Source: Tetrahymena elliotti 4EA (taxonomy: Eukaryota > Ciliophora > Oligohymenophorea > Hymenostomatida > Tetrahymenidae). From it: DNA of 64,000 nucleotides. The stretch is from contig JH720328.1 of the NCBI GenBank assembly GCA_000231825.2, positions 476,057-540,056 of the forward strand. Reading direction: 5' to 3'. The notes under the pieces were generated by a model. The model was not told the origin of the DNA. It did no database searches and saw only the letters and a list, made by a program, of their open reading frames with translations. Position numbers and translations under genes: made by a program. This document shows, piece by piece, positions 14,801-27,334 of this stretch (position 1 is the first letter of the stretch; each line of letters starts with the position of its first letter).

Positions 14801-17800
14801 TTTTAATAAATATTTAAAGCTCTCTGAATAAGAAAAATTTATAAATATAACCAAGAGTTCTTTTTACTGAGATTTATTTAAAATTAAAATCTAAGAATAA
14901 ATTATATGAGTAAAATCATTAAAATATGGATTCAAATGACATGAACAAAGAATAAAATAAGAAAGAAAACGCAAATGTTAGTCTTTTAAAAAAAGGTAGC
15001 AATTTTGAATATGCCATTTATTTGCTTTGTTAAGAGATGAAAATGAGTCCTTCTTGGATACTTTTAATGAGTGGTGATTATGATACTTGGAAAGAACTTT
15101 GCGAAACTTATTTCCAATAATATAAAAATGAAGGAGAAGAAAGAGAATGTCATAATCCTATTTAAACTCTAATCCTAATTTTAAATTTCAAGTATTGCCC
15201 AACAATAATTAAAGAGTATTTAATCTAAAATGAGTTAGCTAGACATACTTCATTAATTATTAAGGATTTCTTAAAAAATTAAGAAGATTTAAAAAATAAG
15301 ATTTTTAAAGATTCTGAATACATTTTCGAAACTTATATTTTTAAAGAAATAAAAAAGTAAATAGCAACTAAATAAATGGAAGAAACAAATTCATTTTTTT
15401 ATTTTTATTATGAAAAGATTCTCTAAATTGGCAAAAAAAGTTTAGTTCCCCATAAAAATTCTTGAATTAGTTGCCTCTTATTAGTTTGTGCATAAATTTT
15501 CAGATAAGGGTGAAAAGTTTTCCATAAATGAGACAGATAAAATTTTGATAAAATCTTAGAAATAGATAAGAGCCTCGAATCTAGTGAATTTCTAAGACAA
15601 AGTGTAAATTAAATAATTCAAATTAGTTAGTCATATTTAATTAGATTTTTAATTATGAATAGGGATAAAAGTTATTATGATAAATTCAGATATATTTTCT
15701 AAAGCTTAAACATGGATTTTTTAAAACCATCAAACAAAAAGGAGAAAATTTTGAAGAAAAGAAACTTCAAAACAGAGGCAAAGTATAAATCATACCTTAA
15801 ATAACAATAATTAGAAGAGTATAAAGAACATTACAGCAGTAATGAGCTAATGCAATTTATTTGGATTAGTACATTATCCAATTTATAAACATCTTATACT
15901 GGTTATTAGGGTTATAACTCAAAAGATGAACAACTATCTAAATTGATAGCTTATGAAATAGATTTACTTTTATCAATTAATGAATATTTCTACTTTTTTG
16001 ATAAAAATAATTGCAGCAAATAAAAAATATTCTACTTAATAGTAATTTCAAATTTATTCAATAACTTCAAAAATATTTAAATTATAATTTACCTAATAGG
16101 CTCTTGGTTGTGGTTTTAAACTTTCTTGTGAGGATATTGTAAAATGTAAACCTTGTTAATCTCTATACAAATATTCAGATAGCATTCATAAAACTGATAT
16201 CTTATTTTTCAAAAAAACTATATTATTTGAATTAGAAAACGTAATTGTTTAGAGGGAATAATTTTCTAGAAATAAGTTCAAATATTTTAGAATGTTTGAT
16301 ATGAATATGAGAGAATACATTACAAATCATTATTATCGAGATTATTTGATATTTAATTTTGATTATATTATTGAGTACATACATATACAATTCGATTTTC
16401 TTTTTTCAATTAAACTTAAAATATTTTATTAAAATAAAGGCAATCATAAATTAATTACTCAATTGAATCCATTCTTGAAATTAAAAAAAATACATTTGAG
16501 TCATAAAATTTATAAAGTTAAGCCAATTTATTAGAAAGTAGTCCAGAATTAGTAGAAAATGAGGGTCATAATGAAGGTGGCAATGAAGAAAAAAGTGAAG
16601 AAGGTTAAGATTAAGAAGAGGAAGAAGATGGAGAAGAGAATGAAAATGAAAAAGATGAAAAGGAAGAGGAAGAAAATGGACAAGGAGAAGAAAATGAAAA
16701 AGAAGAAGAGGAAGAGGAGGAAGAAGATGAAGATGAAGAAGGTGAAGAAAATGAAAAAGATGAAGATTAAGAAGATGAAGAAGATGAAGATGGAGCTGCT
16801 AAAATTGGTGATGATTAATAATATATATCTAATTAAGCAAAAGAATTTAAAAATTAAGAAATCGAATTAAAAAATATTGACTCCACAGAATTTGATAGAT
16901 TTATTGATTTTTATAAAGGCAATTATGAAACAATTTAATTAGATAAATAAATCATTGAAGATAATAATCAAAAGGTAATTAATAATTCTTTTAATAGATT
17001 AAATTTGATTAGTTTTATTTTTAAAATAAAATCTCATTTTTGGTTTATCATTTTTTATAAAATATTAAATTAAGGAAATACAATAAATTGCTTGCATCCT
17101 AAAAATAAATGGGATATTAAAGTCTTAAAATGATTAAATTAATTTAGAAACTTTTGTAGAAAGTTTTTCATAAGTTTGCTTATATCTGCAAAGCAACCAA
17201 AGAGCTCTTATTCAACTCTTATTATTATTTATTGATGGACACGATTTTAATCTACCTTCTCTAACAGATAATTTTGAAGTTAAATCTTAACATTTTAAAA
17301 CATTTGCTAAATGCTATTTGGGTTAAAGCATTTTTACTATTGAAGAAGATATAGACTCCCTCCTTTCATAAACTTCCTATTCATCTTTAAACAAACAGTA
17401 AATTAAATAAATAATTTTGAATTTAAAAATAGTAAAAAATGTTAAGTTTGTTACATTTAATAAATAACTAGAGTTATTAAAAAAGCTATTAAATTATATC
17501 TTGGAGATATTGATGAAATGATGAGTTTAGTTTCATATTCAGCAAAATTTTAAAATAAGGATCCTTCCCTAAGCTATAAATTACTTTAATAACTCCTTCA
17601 AGGTTTAGATAAAGTATTAGAAAATTTTGTATATATTTCTTTTAACAATTTATTATTAAAATAAAAAGGGTTCATTTCATAAGAAATCTCTGTAATAAGG
17701 AAAGCTGAACTTAATAAATTTTTTAAATCTTTCATCAAAGATAGAAGAGAATGAGAAACTGTAGAATGAAATTATTTTTTAAATTTGTAGTTCTGTTACC

Positions 17801-20800
17801 TATAGTAATGGTGAGAAATTGGATCCATAATCTATTCCTTAAGAAAAGGATGAAGAAGCAAAATAAATTCCCTAATTAAAATTTAAAAGAATATTTACAG
17901 AGCAAACTAGTATTATCAGATCTATTTGTAAAAATGATTGGAATTTTCTAAATAAACTAGATTCAAACAAGTCAAAATTGTAATGCTTGCTTATTACTGA
18001 ATATTTCCAATATTTTTAAATTTAAACACTCTGTTTTTTAAAAATTTAATAGAGAAGCCTTTTGTAATTTATTTGATTTGGAGGAAAGTAATTTATAGCT
18101 CATACAAGCTCTTTCAATAATTAAGCCAGATATTTTTTAAACTGTTGGAACAAATAAAATACTTTAGATATCTTCAGAAAAAGAAGTATGAATTTTCTTC
18201 TTATCATTTATTTTTTAATTTGATTTTATAATAATTTAAAGGCATAAGATTTTATATCAAAATTTTAAACTTTTGGTTTGTGTGAGACTTAACAAGAAAA
18301 ATAATAATTATTGATTTTAGCTTCTGTGGCAAATCAATCACTTCCTCATTTAGCTGATTACTTAAATAAAATTATTTCCAACAAAGAAGTAAATTATCTT
18401 TTAAAAAATTGCTATTAAAGTTTATGTTAAAAATATTATAGTTTTTAGCTAAGCAGAGTTCATCTTAAAATTCATAAAACCAATCTTAAATTGTTTAAAT
18501 TCCTCAAAATTCTGGAGTAAGTACCCCACTACCTTCATAAAACTAAGAAACATTTCACTTTAGATAAGAAATAAGTTAGATACTCCAATCTATTTTAATG
18601 ATTAAAACAAGCAGAAAAATTAATTGGGTTGATTTATTTAAACAAAATTAAGAAAGAAAACAAAAAAGAGAAAATAAAAAAAATAAACAAAATAAAGAAG
18701 ATAAAGAAGGTATAGAAAATAAAGATAATAAAGAAGTTAAAGAAAATAAAGATGATAAAGAAAATAAAGGAATTGCAACACCATCATAAAAAATATTTAT
18801 TTAATATGTTAATTAGGGATTTAATATTTTTTCAGACATGTTTAATAATTATTGTGGTTTTCAGGATGAAGGTCTGTCTTAATAAGGTTCTTAATAAAAT
18901 AAAAAACCTATTAAGTCTTAACTATTAAGTGACAAAAAGTATTTTCAAGTTTCTTTTATTTGATAAATATTATTTAAAAACCATAAATTTTCATTACTGT
19001 ACTCTCTCAGTTACTCAGTTCTCTGTTTCCAGATTTCTATTACAAACTGAGAGTGAAAAGATAAATTTTAAAATCTATTGTTTAATATAAAAAAATTTTT
19101 AAGAAATAATGGTGCTTTTTTACAGTATTTATTTATGGTTTATGTTAAATTTCATCTTAGTTTATAATATTAGTCAATCATTTTCTTATTACTTTTTAAT
19201 ATTTATAAAGCCTCTTATTTACCAGCTTTGATCTCTAAGATTTTTAAAAAATATACCAACCTAATTAAGACTCTGATGATAATGATGAGTTAAATTATTT
19301 TCCTATGATAAATTTTAGATATTTTAATAAATTCACAGATGAAGAAATTAATCTAAAAGAATTTAATATTTCAAAGCTTATAACTGGCTAGTATTATTTC
19401 GAAATTTCTAAGTTTTAGAACAATAATTTATTTAAAAGATTGAACAAAGTATAATTAAAGTTGTAATAAAGCTTCTTTAAGATGAAGTATAAAGATATTA
19501 TATCAATTGAAAAGAAAAAAACTACAAAAGATATATTAGATAAAAAAATTCCAGATTTTTAAAAAAAAGATGAGATCATATCAGCTTTAGATAAAATTAC
19601 TTTCTTATTTGCAAAAGTAATAAAAAATTTGCAATTTCAGGTTAAAGATAAAAAAGACAGCAATTTTAAATCTATAATCAAAGTAGTTAAAAAATTATTC
19701 AAGACATCCTTAAAAGATTAGATTAATATTACAGAAGATTAGAAAAACAATAATAAATTGATTTCAGAGTTTGTTAATAAAATATAAAGCTTAGTTTCAA
19801 ACAAAAGCTATGATGAAAATAGCTTCGAGGGTCTGCATGAAGTAATTTATTATTTTAATATGTTTTTAATTAAATAATAAATTAACATATTTATTTATTT
19901 ACTAAAAAAGTTTATGACCAAAATGTTGAATGAAGGTTTTTAACAATTAATAAATTATTTCAGCAAAACTGGAGAAATTTTACCAATCTATAAATAATTG
20001 TCAAAGATATTATAAAGACCTCTTTTTAATTTATCAGATCAAGGATTTGTGGATAGTTTGAAAGATATTTTAAAAGAAATTCTGAAAGAAAATATCTAAG
20101 ATGCAAATAATATTGATTTGATAGATAATATCATTTAAATAGCTACTTAAAATGACATTTAATCTTTACTTGATATCATAGAGTATTGCAATTTAGTGTC
20201 TAATAGTGAATTTAAAATTATAAAAGAAACTGTAAATAAAGTTAGTAGTCTCTCTATCTACTAAAATAGAGGAGTACTTGATAATCTTAATAAGCTAAAA
20301 CCAGTTGTTTCTGATCAAATGAAAGAAATCAGAAAAAAAATGTTGGAAGGAAAAGTAATTTACTAAAAATTTAAATAATAATATTATAAATATGTTTAAT
20401 TATATATAAAAGATGTCTCCTTCTGATATATTCTATTCCATAGACAGTCAAGGAAATGGTGATGGAACTGTCTCAATTGAAGAATTCTGTAATTTTTTAA
20501 GGAGAACCGGTAACTTTTTACTGATTTAAAAATACAGAAAATTTATAATTTTAATTATTTCTTAAATCTTAAATAAAGGAATTAACATGAGTCAACATAG
20601 AGTTAATGAACTCTTTGCTACTATCAAGAAAAATAGAAAAACTGCCTATAGATAGTTAGATGATAATAATCTTAACCTTGAGGAATTTGAGGAAGCCTAC
20701 AGGTATATTACAACTAAAAAAATTGATATGTCCCTAGAAAAACTTGGAATATCTCCTGCCTTATTGGCACTATCTCTTGGAACTTTATTAATAATTCTCG

Positions 20801-21006
20801 TTCTTCTCCTAGTTTTCATATTTTTAGGAATCAAGGCGTTCGCTTTGGGAGGTACATTTGGATCTATAATCAATTCAATTATTCCTGCAGTAGCAACTTC
20901 TGGTGCAGCATCATCTTCTCATGATAAATCAGATACTATAAAAGATGAAAATGTTAAAGGAGCATTAAAAGAAACCTAATAAATTTTACATTCAAGTTAC
21001 ATTTGA
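5824..21006 (+). CDS. Giant multi-exon membrane protein with C-terminal EF-hand
   Basis: About 26 exons give roughly 4,000 residues. The start is ATG 5824 and the stop TGA 21004-21006. An N-terminal cytosolic-looking stretch with an R-R-R-S-R motif precedes a membrane helix at about residues 132-152, then a Cys-containing ectodomain-like region. Further helices are encoded near 8220-8310, 9410-9510, 9870-9960 and 10030-10130. A long helical, Gln/Lys-rich region follows, with a Glu/Asp tract at 16570-16800. Near the end are a calcium-binding-like EF-hand (20443-20484), a degenerate second hand, a strong membrane helix at about 20750-20850 and a short Ser/Ala tail. Introns checked across 9.55-9.81, 14.77-14.82, 15.43-15.50 and 15.61-15.67 kb keep phase, which argues for one gene. 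A split near 14.9 kb (an ATG at 14928) or 9.6 kb (in-frame TGA at 9581 unless the intron is real) cannot be excluded. The family is not recognised. Confidence 0.6.
12217..12312 (+). repeat. Four tandem 24-bp repeats inside an intron
   Basis: The unit is TTTTCCTTAATTAATATTTT plus TTAA. Copies run 12217-12240, 12241-12264, 12265-12288 and 12289-12312. The last three are identical and the first differs by one base. Each copy holds the palindrome TTAATTAA. The array sits in the roughly 400-nt intron of the giant gene. Confidence 0.95.
16561..16800 (+). repeat. GAA/GAT-rich tract coding an acidic stretch
   Basis: The purine-rich run codes a Glu/Asp tract (E-E-E-D-G-E-E-N-E and similar) in the frame of the giant gene. 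A neighbouring frame gives a Lys/Met-rich peptide that starts with ATG. The acidic frame is preferred because it joins exons on both sides and continues into ordinary sequence, ending at the donor near 16975. Confidence 0.8.
20443..20484 (+). other. EF-hand loop with two extra residues
   Basis: The loop reads D-S-Q-G-N-G-D-G-T-V-S-I-E-E followed by F. The G-T-V-S-I-E-E-F end fits the canonical second half (G at 6, hydrophobic at 8, E at 12). Counted back from that Glu, position 1 would be Gln. Counted from the Asp, the loop is 14 residues long instead of 12. The second hand (about 20590-20700) is degenerate. Confidence 0.6.
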
Positions 21007-21788
21007 ATATATATGAAATTTTTTTTTTTTTATTTGCATTATTTTTTAATGTAATTTTTGTTTTTTATTTATTGTTGTTCAAATCTAAGTTAAAAATTTT
21101 TTTTAACTAAAAAAAACAAAAAAATTGACTGTCCTCATATTTCGTTTCATCGCTCTACTGAGGAATTACGGTAATAATTTTAAACAATGGAAAAATGAAT
21201 ATTACTACACAATTTCTAAAAATTACCTTTAAAACTTAAAATAAATATAAACAAAATGGTATTTAGATACTTTTTTTAGAGAAGAATTAATTATTTAAAA
21301 TTAATTTTATTTATACTTTTTAAGTTCAAATTATTTGATTCAATTTCAAAAAATTTATTATGATTGTATGGTTTAGGATTCTTTCATTTATGTGTTTTTA
21401 TTAAAAGTTTATTCAATAATTTCTTTTCCCTAAATTTCTTATATTTCAGAATCAACTTATTGTATCTTATATGAAGCCTAAAATTAACTTAAATAATCTT
21501 TTCTTCTACTAGTATTACATCTTTCTTTATTTAACTTCTTTTGAAAATTCATAATCTTCATTTCTATTTCTTTCATTTAATCTATTTTATCAAATTTATA
21601 AAATTTTGTTGAATCTTTATTTAATAATGAATAGTTTTTACCTAATTTGTTTTTAGAGATTATAAACTTTTAGCTTTATGTCTCACTTATTTCTCTTTTT
21701 AAAATTGAAAATGATAGGCCATTAGTTTATTATTATGACTCTTCCGACTACAGAAAAATGTCAATTTGTTTATTATTTTGTTTTTATT
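21007..21788. other. Convergent intergenic region with a GC-richer island
   Basis: This lies between the 3' ends of the giant (+) and beta-helix (-) genes. Most is AT-rich. At about 21124-21176 there is a stretch of about 38% G+C in a roughly 20% background. It can form a CCTCA/TGAGG stem, and on the minus strand it is followed by a long T run. I cannot name an RNA here. Confidence 0.4.
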
Positions 21789-24700
21789 TCAATTAATCTA
21801 TGTTTAATTAAAAATAAGTTAATTTATAACTATTAACTTTAAATTGAAATATTTACCATCATTTTTAATGTTTGCTTATGAGAAGAGAATCAATTTCTTT
21901 TTTTAGTTTTCATTTAAGCGAGAATAATTAAGTAGTATATTTCTTAGTTTTTACTTCAATTCTTTGTTCATCATTTATTTTCTCTCAGTTTTTTAAACTT
22001 TTTATTTCAATACTTTGAGTTTTATAAAGAGTAATATTTTTGATATTCTGTTTTTATTGCTCTCTAAGATTCTCATTAAAATAGTCACAATAAAATATGC
22101 ATTAATGAATACTATCATAATCAATGATATAATCACTAAATATAGATATTCGTTACCATTAATAAATATACAAAGAAATACTGTTAACGAGCATACCTTT
22201 GTAGACAAATTATCAATTGAATTATATTTTTTTTCTAAATAAGGTTATTTCTTATTAGAAAATATACCATAGGCAGTAATAATCAAAATAACTAAGCAAC
22301 ATTTTACTATATAATTTTAGTAATAAAAATTAAGGATAAGAATTATTGATATTTTCTATGCTATTTTAACAAATTCCCAATAATAAGCATTTGGTTTGTA
22401 CTCTCTATACAGGAAGCCAAATTTCATATTTATAAATAAGCTATCAAGTCTATTTTTATTTTTTATTATGTATACTAATAGAGCTACAGGAATTATTATT
22501 ACCCATAGGAATAAAAAAGGAAATACAATACTTAAACTGTAGAATTGATAATCATCTGTGTAACATTCATTATTAACATTAGCAAGAATGTAAAAAGTGT
22601 TTCCAATTTACCTGCATGAGAGTAAACTGACCATTTAAAAGACTAAATCTGGTTGAAGATATAAAAATAAAAATATAGATCCTGTATAAAATTGATATAT
22701 TTTAAATTTTATTGACTTTTCCACTAACATTTGATTGAACTTTAGAGCAATAAAAAATAAAACCAAAATAATTAAAGGACTAGTTAAAGAAAAAATCAAT
22801 TTTTTGTACACCAAAGGTATTTATAATTCTATATCTCTTAGGATACACTCTAAAAAATCAGTCGATGCTTTTATTGGAGCTCCGAAATATGATGAGGCTT
22901 CTAGAATTTCTAATCAAACAAGAATATGAATAAAAAATTAATAAATTAATTGAATTTACATGAGTCAAAATTTAAATTTATTGTGACAGCAGAGCTGAAT
23001 ATTTGAGCATAATTTGTAAAAATTTTGATGTAATTTTTAGAAGAATATTTTTTTTGGGTATTATCAAAAATATTTATTTTGTTTTGCTTTAAATGAGAGA
23101 TATTTGAAATACTTTAATTTTTATTGTTGATTTTTTTCTGCTTTTTGCGGATATTGTTAACTAATACACTTTTTAAGAAAAAACTTTCATCACTTTGAAC
23201 AGTAACAAAAATAGAGATAGTTATCCATATAAATGTTAAAATAAGTTTCCAAGAATTCTTTTTCAGGTCTTCACACAAAGCACACTAATACTTGAGACTT
23301 CTTGTATAGGATTTATTCCAAAATTCACCATAAATCTATTTAAAATCAAATTATTTTTAAAATTAAATTTAGAATTTATTCATTATTTTACATCACATTA
23401 TTCGCATAATGGTCCTATATGTCCTTCAATGCAAACAAAATTACCAAAAGATGATCCTGCACAATTATCTTATCTATTATTGCATTCAATTATTTCTATA
23501 CTTTCATTTTATTTTCTCCAAAATCCTTACTTGAGGCTTACAACTCCATTATGACATTCTCCTCCAAATGGACAAGAATAGCAGCCTTAAAAATCCTAAG
23601 AATACTTACCGTCTTCACAGGTCTAACATTCTTTAAAGTCATTATAAGAATTAATAATTTCTCCATATACACAATTCCTAAAATTAACTAAAATTTCAAA
23701 ACTATAGGTATTTTCATAGGTCTATTTTTCATAATTAAAGATTTTAATAGAATCTGAAACAAATTCAATGATAGAGTTTGATCCTGGGATGCCTATTAAT
23801 TCAATGTTATCAAAAGTAAAGATACTTTCATACGGATCAATATTAATTAAAGTATTTCCTCTTAAGTAATATTAAGTAAAAGAAGCTGTTTTTTTACTTA
23901 TTTATATTTAAGCAGTTAATTTTTATCCTTCAGTAAATAAAATAGGCTTTTAGCTGCTATCTATTAGCTAAAATATAAATTTAGGAAATTTTGTACCACT
24001 TTTAAAGCTGCTAATTTAAATTTAATTTAAATTATTATTTTAAAAACTCTATGAATTAATTAGTCTAAGTTATGTTGGGTATGAAAATTTATCATCACCA
24101 TATTTTTAAGCTTCATTCATTAAAATAGTATTTTAATTTAATAGAGGGTAAATTCCTTGGTTATATATACCACCTCCTATAAAAGCTTTATTTTGTTCTA
24201 TTTTAGTTTCTTCAATTAGAATTTACTACTGTTATGAATTTAAATTTTATGAAGTTAAATAAAAAGCCCCTCCATATCCATTTAAAGCTTAATTATTTAA
24301 GAGTTCAGATGAATCAATCTAAATTTTAAAAACCTTTTTTAAAAATAAAATTAAAAAATATTGAATAAGACTTAGAAATTTAGGGAAAATTATCTAAATT
24401 AAACCATCTTAATAAAGATTACATCATTTTAATATGCATTCAAATAGATAGCTCCACCATTTCTAAGGGCGGAGTTTCCAAAAAATTTAGAGCCTTGTAT
24501 TAAGTTCGTGGTTTATTTAGCTCCTAATACTGCTATAGCTCCTCCGTTTTCTGCCTAAATATTTCAAATGAATAGTTTAATTTAATTTAAGAACAGAAAA
24601 TCTTACTTTATTCAATACAAAAGAGGAATTTAGGATGACAAATGTTGAATATACTAAAGATAAGCAAGATCCATAGCAATTTTACAAACAATGAATGTCA

Positions 24701-27240
24701 TCAAAAGATGAGTTATTATAAATTTATATGCTAGAATCACTAAGCTAAATTAGAGAACTATTTTTCATTTATGAATTAGTCAAAATGTTTTGAAGTGCTC
24801 TTTAGGATTTTATTTGAGACAAACTTTTGAATTTACTATCACTTATAATTAGCTTGCTAGATGTAAGTTCTATTAAGTTTGGCATAAATTAGCATTAAGA
24901 TACATTCATAGTCTATATTTAAAGACTTGAGTTGATAGATTTAATTAAAAGTGGCAGCTAAGATTCTTTGGAAGAGGTTAAATGAATAAAATCTACACCA
25001 TTAATTGTTACATCTGAGCTTTAAGAACTAATAAATGTGGATGATTATAAATTTTATTAAGAAACTATTCTTTAGAGTTATTATGGGAAATTAAATTCCT
25101 TGCTGTTATTTAATTTTAACTATTTTATTTAAACATTTGCATTTTTTGCATTCAAAAATATTGAGTCAGTATTACCAAAAATATTTTCTAAAATAATATT
25201 TTCAAAAGAAGCATGAAATAATATGTCCAATTATTCCGAAGTTTAGTGTCTATGAAAAAAATAAGTTTTGATAATATTATTTAGGTTTAAAAATTTTACT
25301 AAATTGATATTGCACTTGACTCAAGATATAGAGAGTAAATATCAGTGAAATTGCACTAATCAACTGTTAATTCTACTTCAGAATTTAAAGAGCTTATGTA
25401 AATTGTTCCTCCATCAAGCAGAGAATAGCTTGAAGAGAATGAATTGTTAAAAAGCATGTTGTTAATCTTATTACTCAAAGGTTCAATAAATATAAAAGAA
25501 GCTATACTTGCTGTTGACTAAGAGAAGATAGAACTATTAATATGGAGTGTATTTGATTTAATTCTTAAGCACCCTCCTTATTATATAAATTACACTGATT
25601 CATCATATAAATCAAAAGAAGAATTAGTAAATTAACATCTATTGATAATAGTTTTATTTGACTATAGTGATACAAAATTAAAAAGAGAATTCGACTTAGA
25701 ATTATAAAAGTGTGTATCTTCAATCTAAATATCTCCTTATGAGTTAATTATCTAAATAGCTGTAGTTGATTAAGTTTAAGAATTAACTTAACCAAAAAGA
25801 GTGTTATCATGAAATTAGGAATTTGTTATTAAAATATTAGAATATTAATCAGAGGAAATAAACAAAGGATTAGAATATGTATTGGCTAGTTTCTAATTTA
25901 GTTTACAATTAAACACCTCAATATTACTAATCTAGATCAAGTTATTTTTGTAATTAATATTTTAGATGCTAATAATAGAGTTATCTACACTTTCGATGTA
26001 GCTAGATTTAAAAAAATCAAGATTAAATTAATTAACTTCAACAAATTACAAACATCCTGCAAATTTAGCATTCTTCAAACTATTAAAGTATCCTTAATCA
26101 TTCAAGCATGTGATATTATATAATTAACTAATTTAAGATTAGGATGCTGTTAAAAATGCAATTTAATTTTAATTTTTTGATGTAATGTTAAAGATGGTTA
26201 TATTTTGTATTTTGTTTAATAATATCAATGAAGTCATGCTTAAATTGTTTTAATATTCATTATCTATATTTGGAATATATTCATTCTCTTAAGCATAAAT
26301 ATTACTCAAAAAAAGACTGTGTTGAGGTAAAGGATTGAAGGTATAAATTGCATTGTAAAATAGGTGTGATGCAATAGTGTAGAATTAATTAGATTAAATT
26401 ATTATATCTTGAAAAGATATTTAATAATTTTTTTAGTTAATTGTGCTAATAGTTGAAAATATTTTTGAATTACAAAACTAATTACCAATAATCTGCATAT
26501 TATTCACATTAAATTAACCTGCCTAAAAGAGTTAACCAGTAAGCTAAGCATTACTACCTTATTATTCATCACAAGTATTATTTTAAATAAACATATTATT
26601 AATTGTTATATTTGTATCACTTAACTACTTTACTATACTAAACTAGCTATTCAAAGTAGAATTCAAAAGATAGAAATTTTCTAAAATAAGCTTTTATTAA
26701 TTAAAAAAATAGATATTAATTAGAGCATTAATAGAAATTGATTTTATTTGATTTACTTGCTTTGAGCTACTCACTTAAATTAAATCTTAAAAATTTGAGA
26801 AATTTTAATCAGATATATTAAGGTTGAGTATACTGACAGAAGAGTTATTGATATACATAGAATAGCAATTCTAAGAATAAGAGGAATTTGAAGATTGATA
26901 GCTAATATTATCAATATTACTAATCTCAGCAATATTATTTATAATTATACCACACTAATCTGTTTAGTTTTGATGATATTAATAATACAATAAAATATTT
27001 TATAACTTTATGGAGTTAAATTCATTTAAAGTTAAACTTTTTGTTAAATTTATTTAAGATTATTGAGTAGAAGATTTATTACTTTTTATAGTTAAATTTA
27101 TAACATTGCCAAATATAACATCTATTAGCTCTTAAAATAGTTCCAAAGAATTTTGTGCATCAATAAATATGTTTACATTTATCCTCTATACACTAGAAAT
27201 CAAGCTATAGTACTGTTAAATCTTAAGTATTTTAAAAAAA
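21789..27240 (-). CDS. Beta-helix, Cys-rich, multi-pass surface membrane protein
   Basis: The N-terminal 1,000 or more residues are a Ser/Asn-rich parallel beta-helix (pectin-lyase-like), with short hydrophobic strands and N-N-S turns. Near 24.2-24.6 kb come polymorphic-membrane-protein motifs: G-G-A-I twice, G-N-S-A, and Y-G-G-A-F. A Cys-rich module (23.3-23.7 kb) reads C-Q-T-C-E-D-G, C-P-F-G-G-E-C, Q-G-F-W-R and G-H-I-G-P-L-C-E. Several membrane helices and a basic tail follow, ending at TGA 21789-21791. This order is typical of large ciliate surface proteins of unknown function. A paralogue lies at 61040-64000. The longest uninterrupted open stretch is about 25.3-27.2 kb. The start is not settled: the frame opens near 27240 and an ATG at 27334 could lead into it through an intron. 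No clear signal peptide was found. Confidence 0.75.
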
Positions 27241-27334
27241 TATGAACAAAAACTATCAAAACTATTAATTTAATTAAGCTCTCAATAAATTTCTTAAATT
27301 TTCACTTATATCAAAACGATAAAAAATATTGCAT

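Noticed and set aside
16559..16870. ATG-started Lys/Met-rich open frame
   Set aside because: It is out of frame with both flanking exons of the giant gene; the acidic frame over the same bases is the consistent one.
22015..22929. Small plus-strand open frames
   Set aside because: They are antisense to the membrane-helix exons of the beta-helix surface protein.
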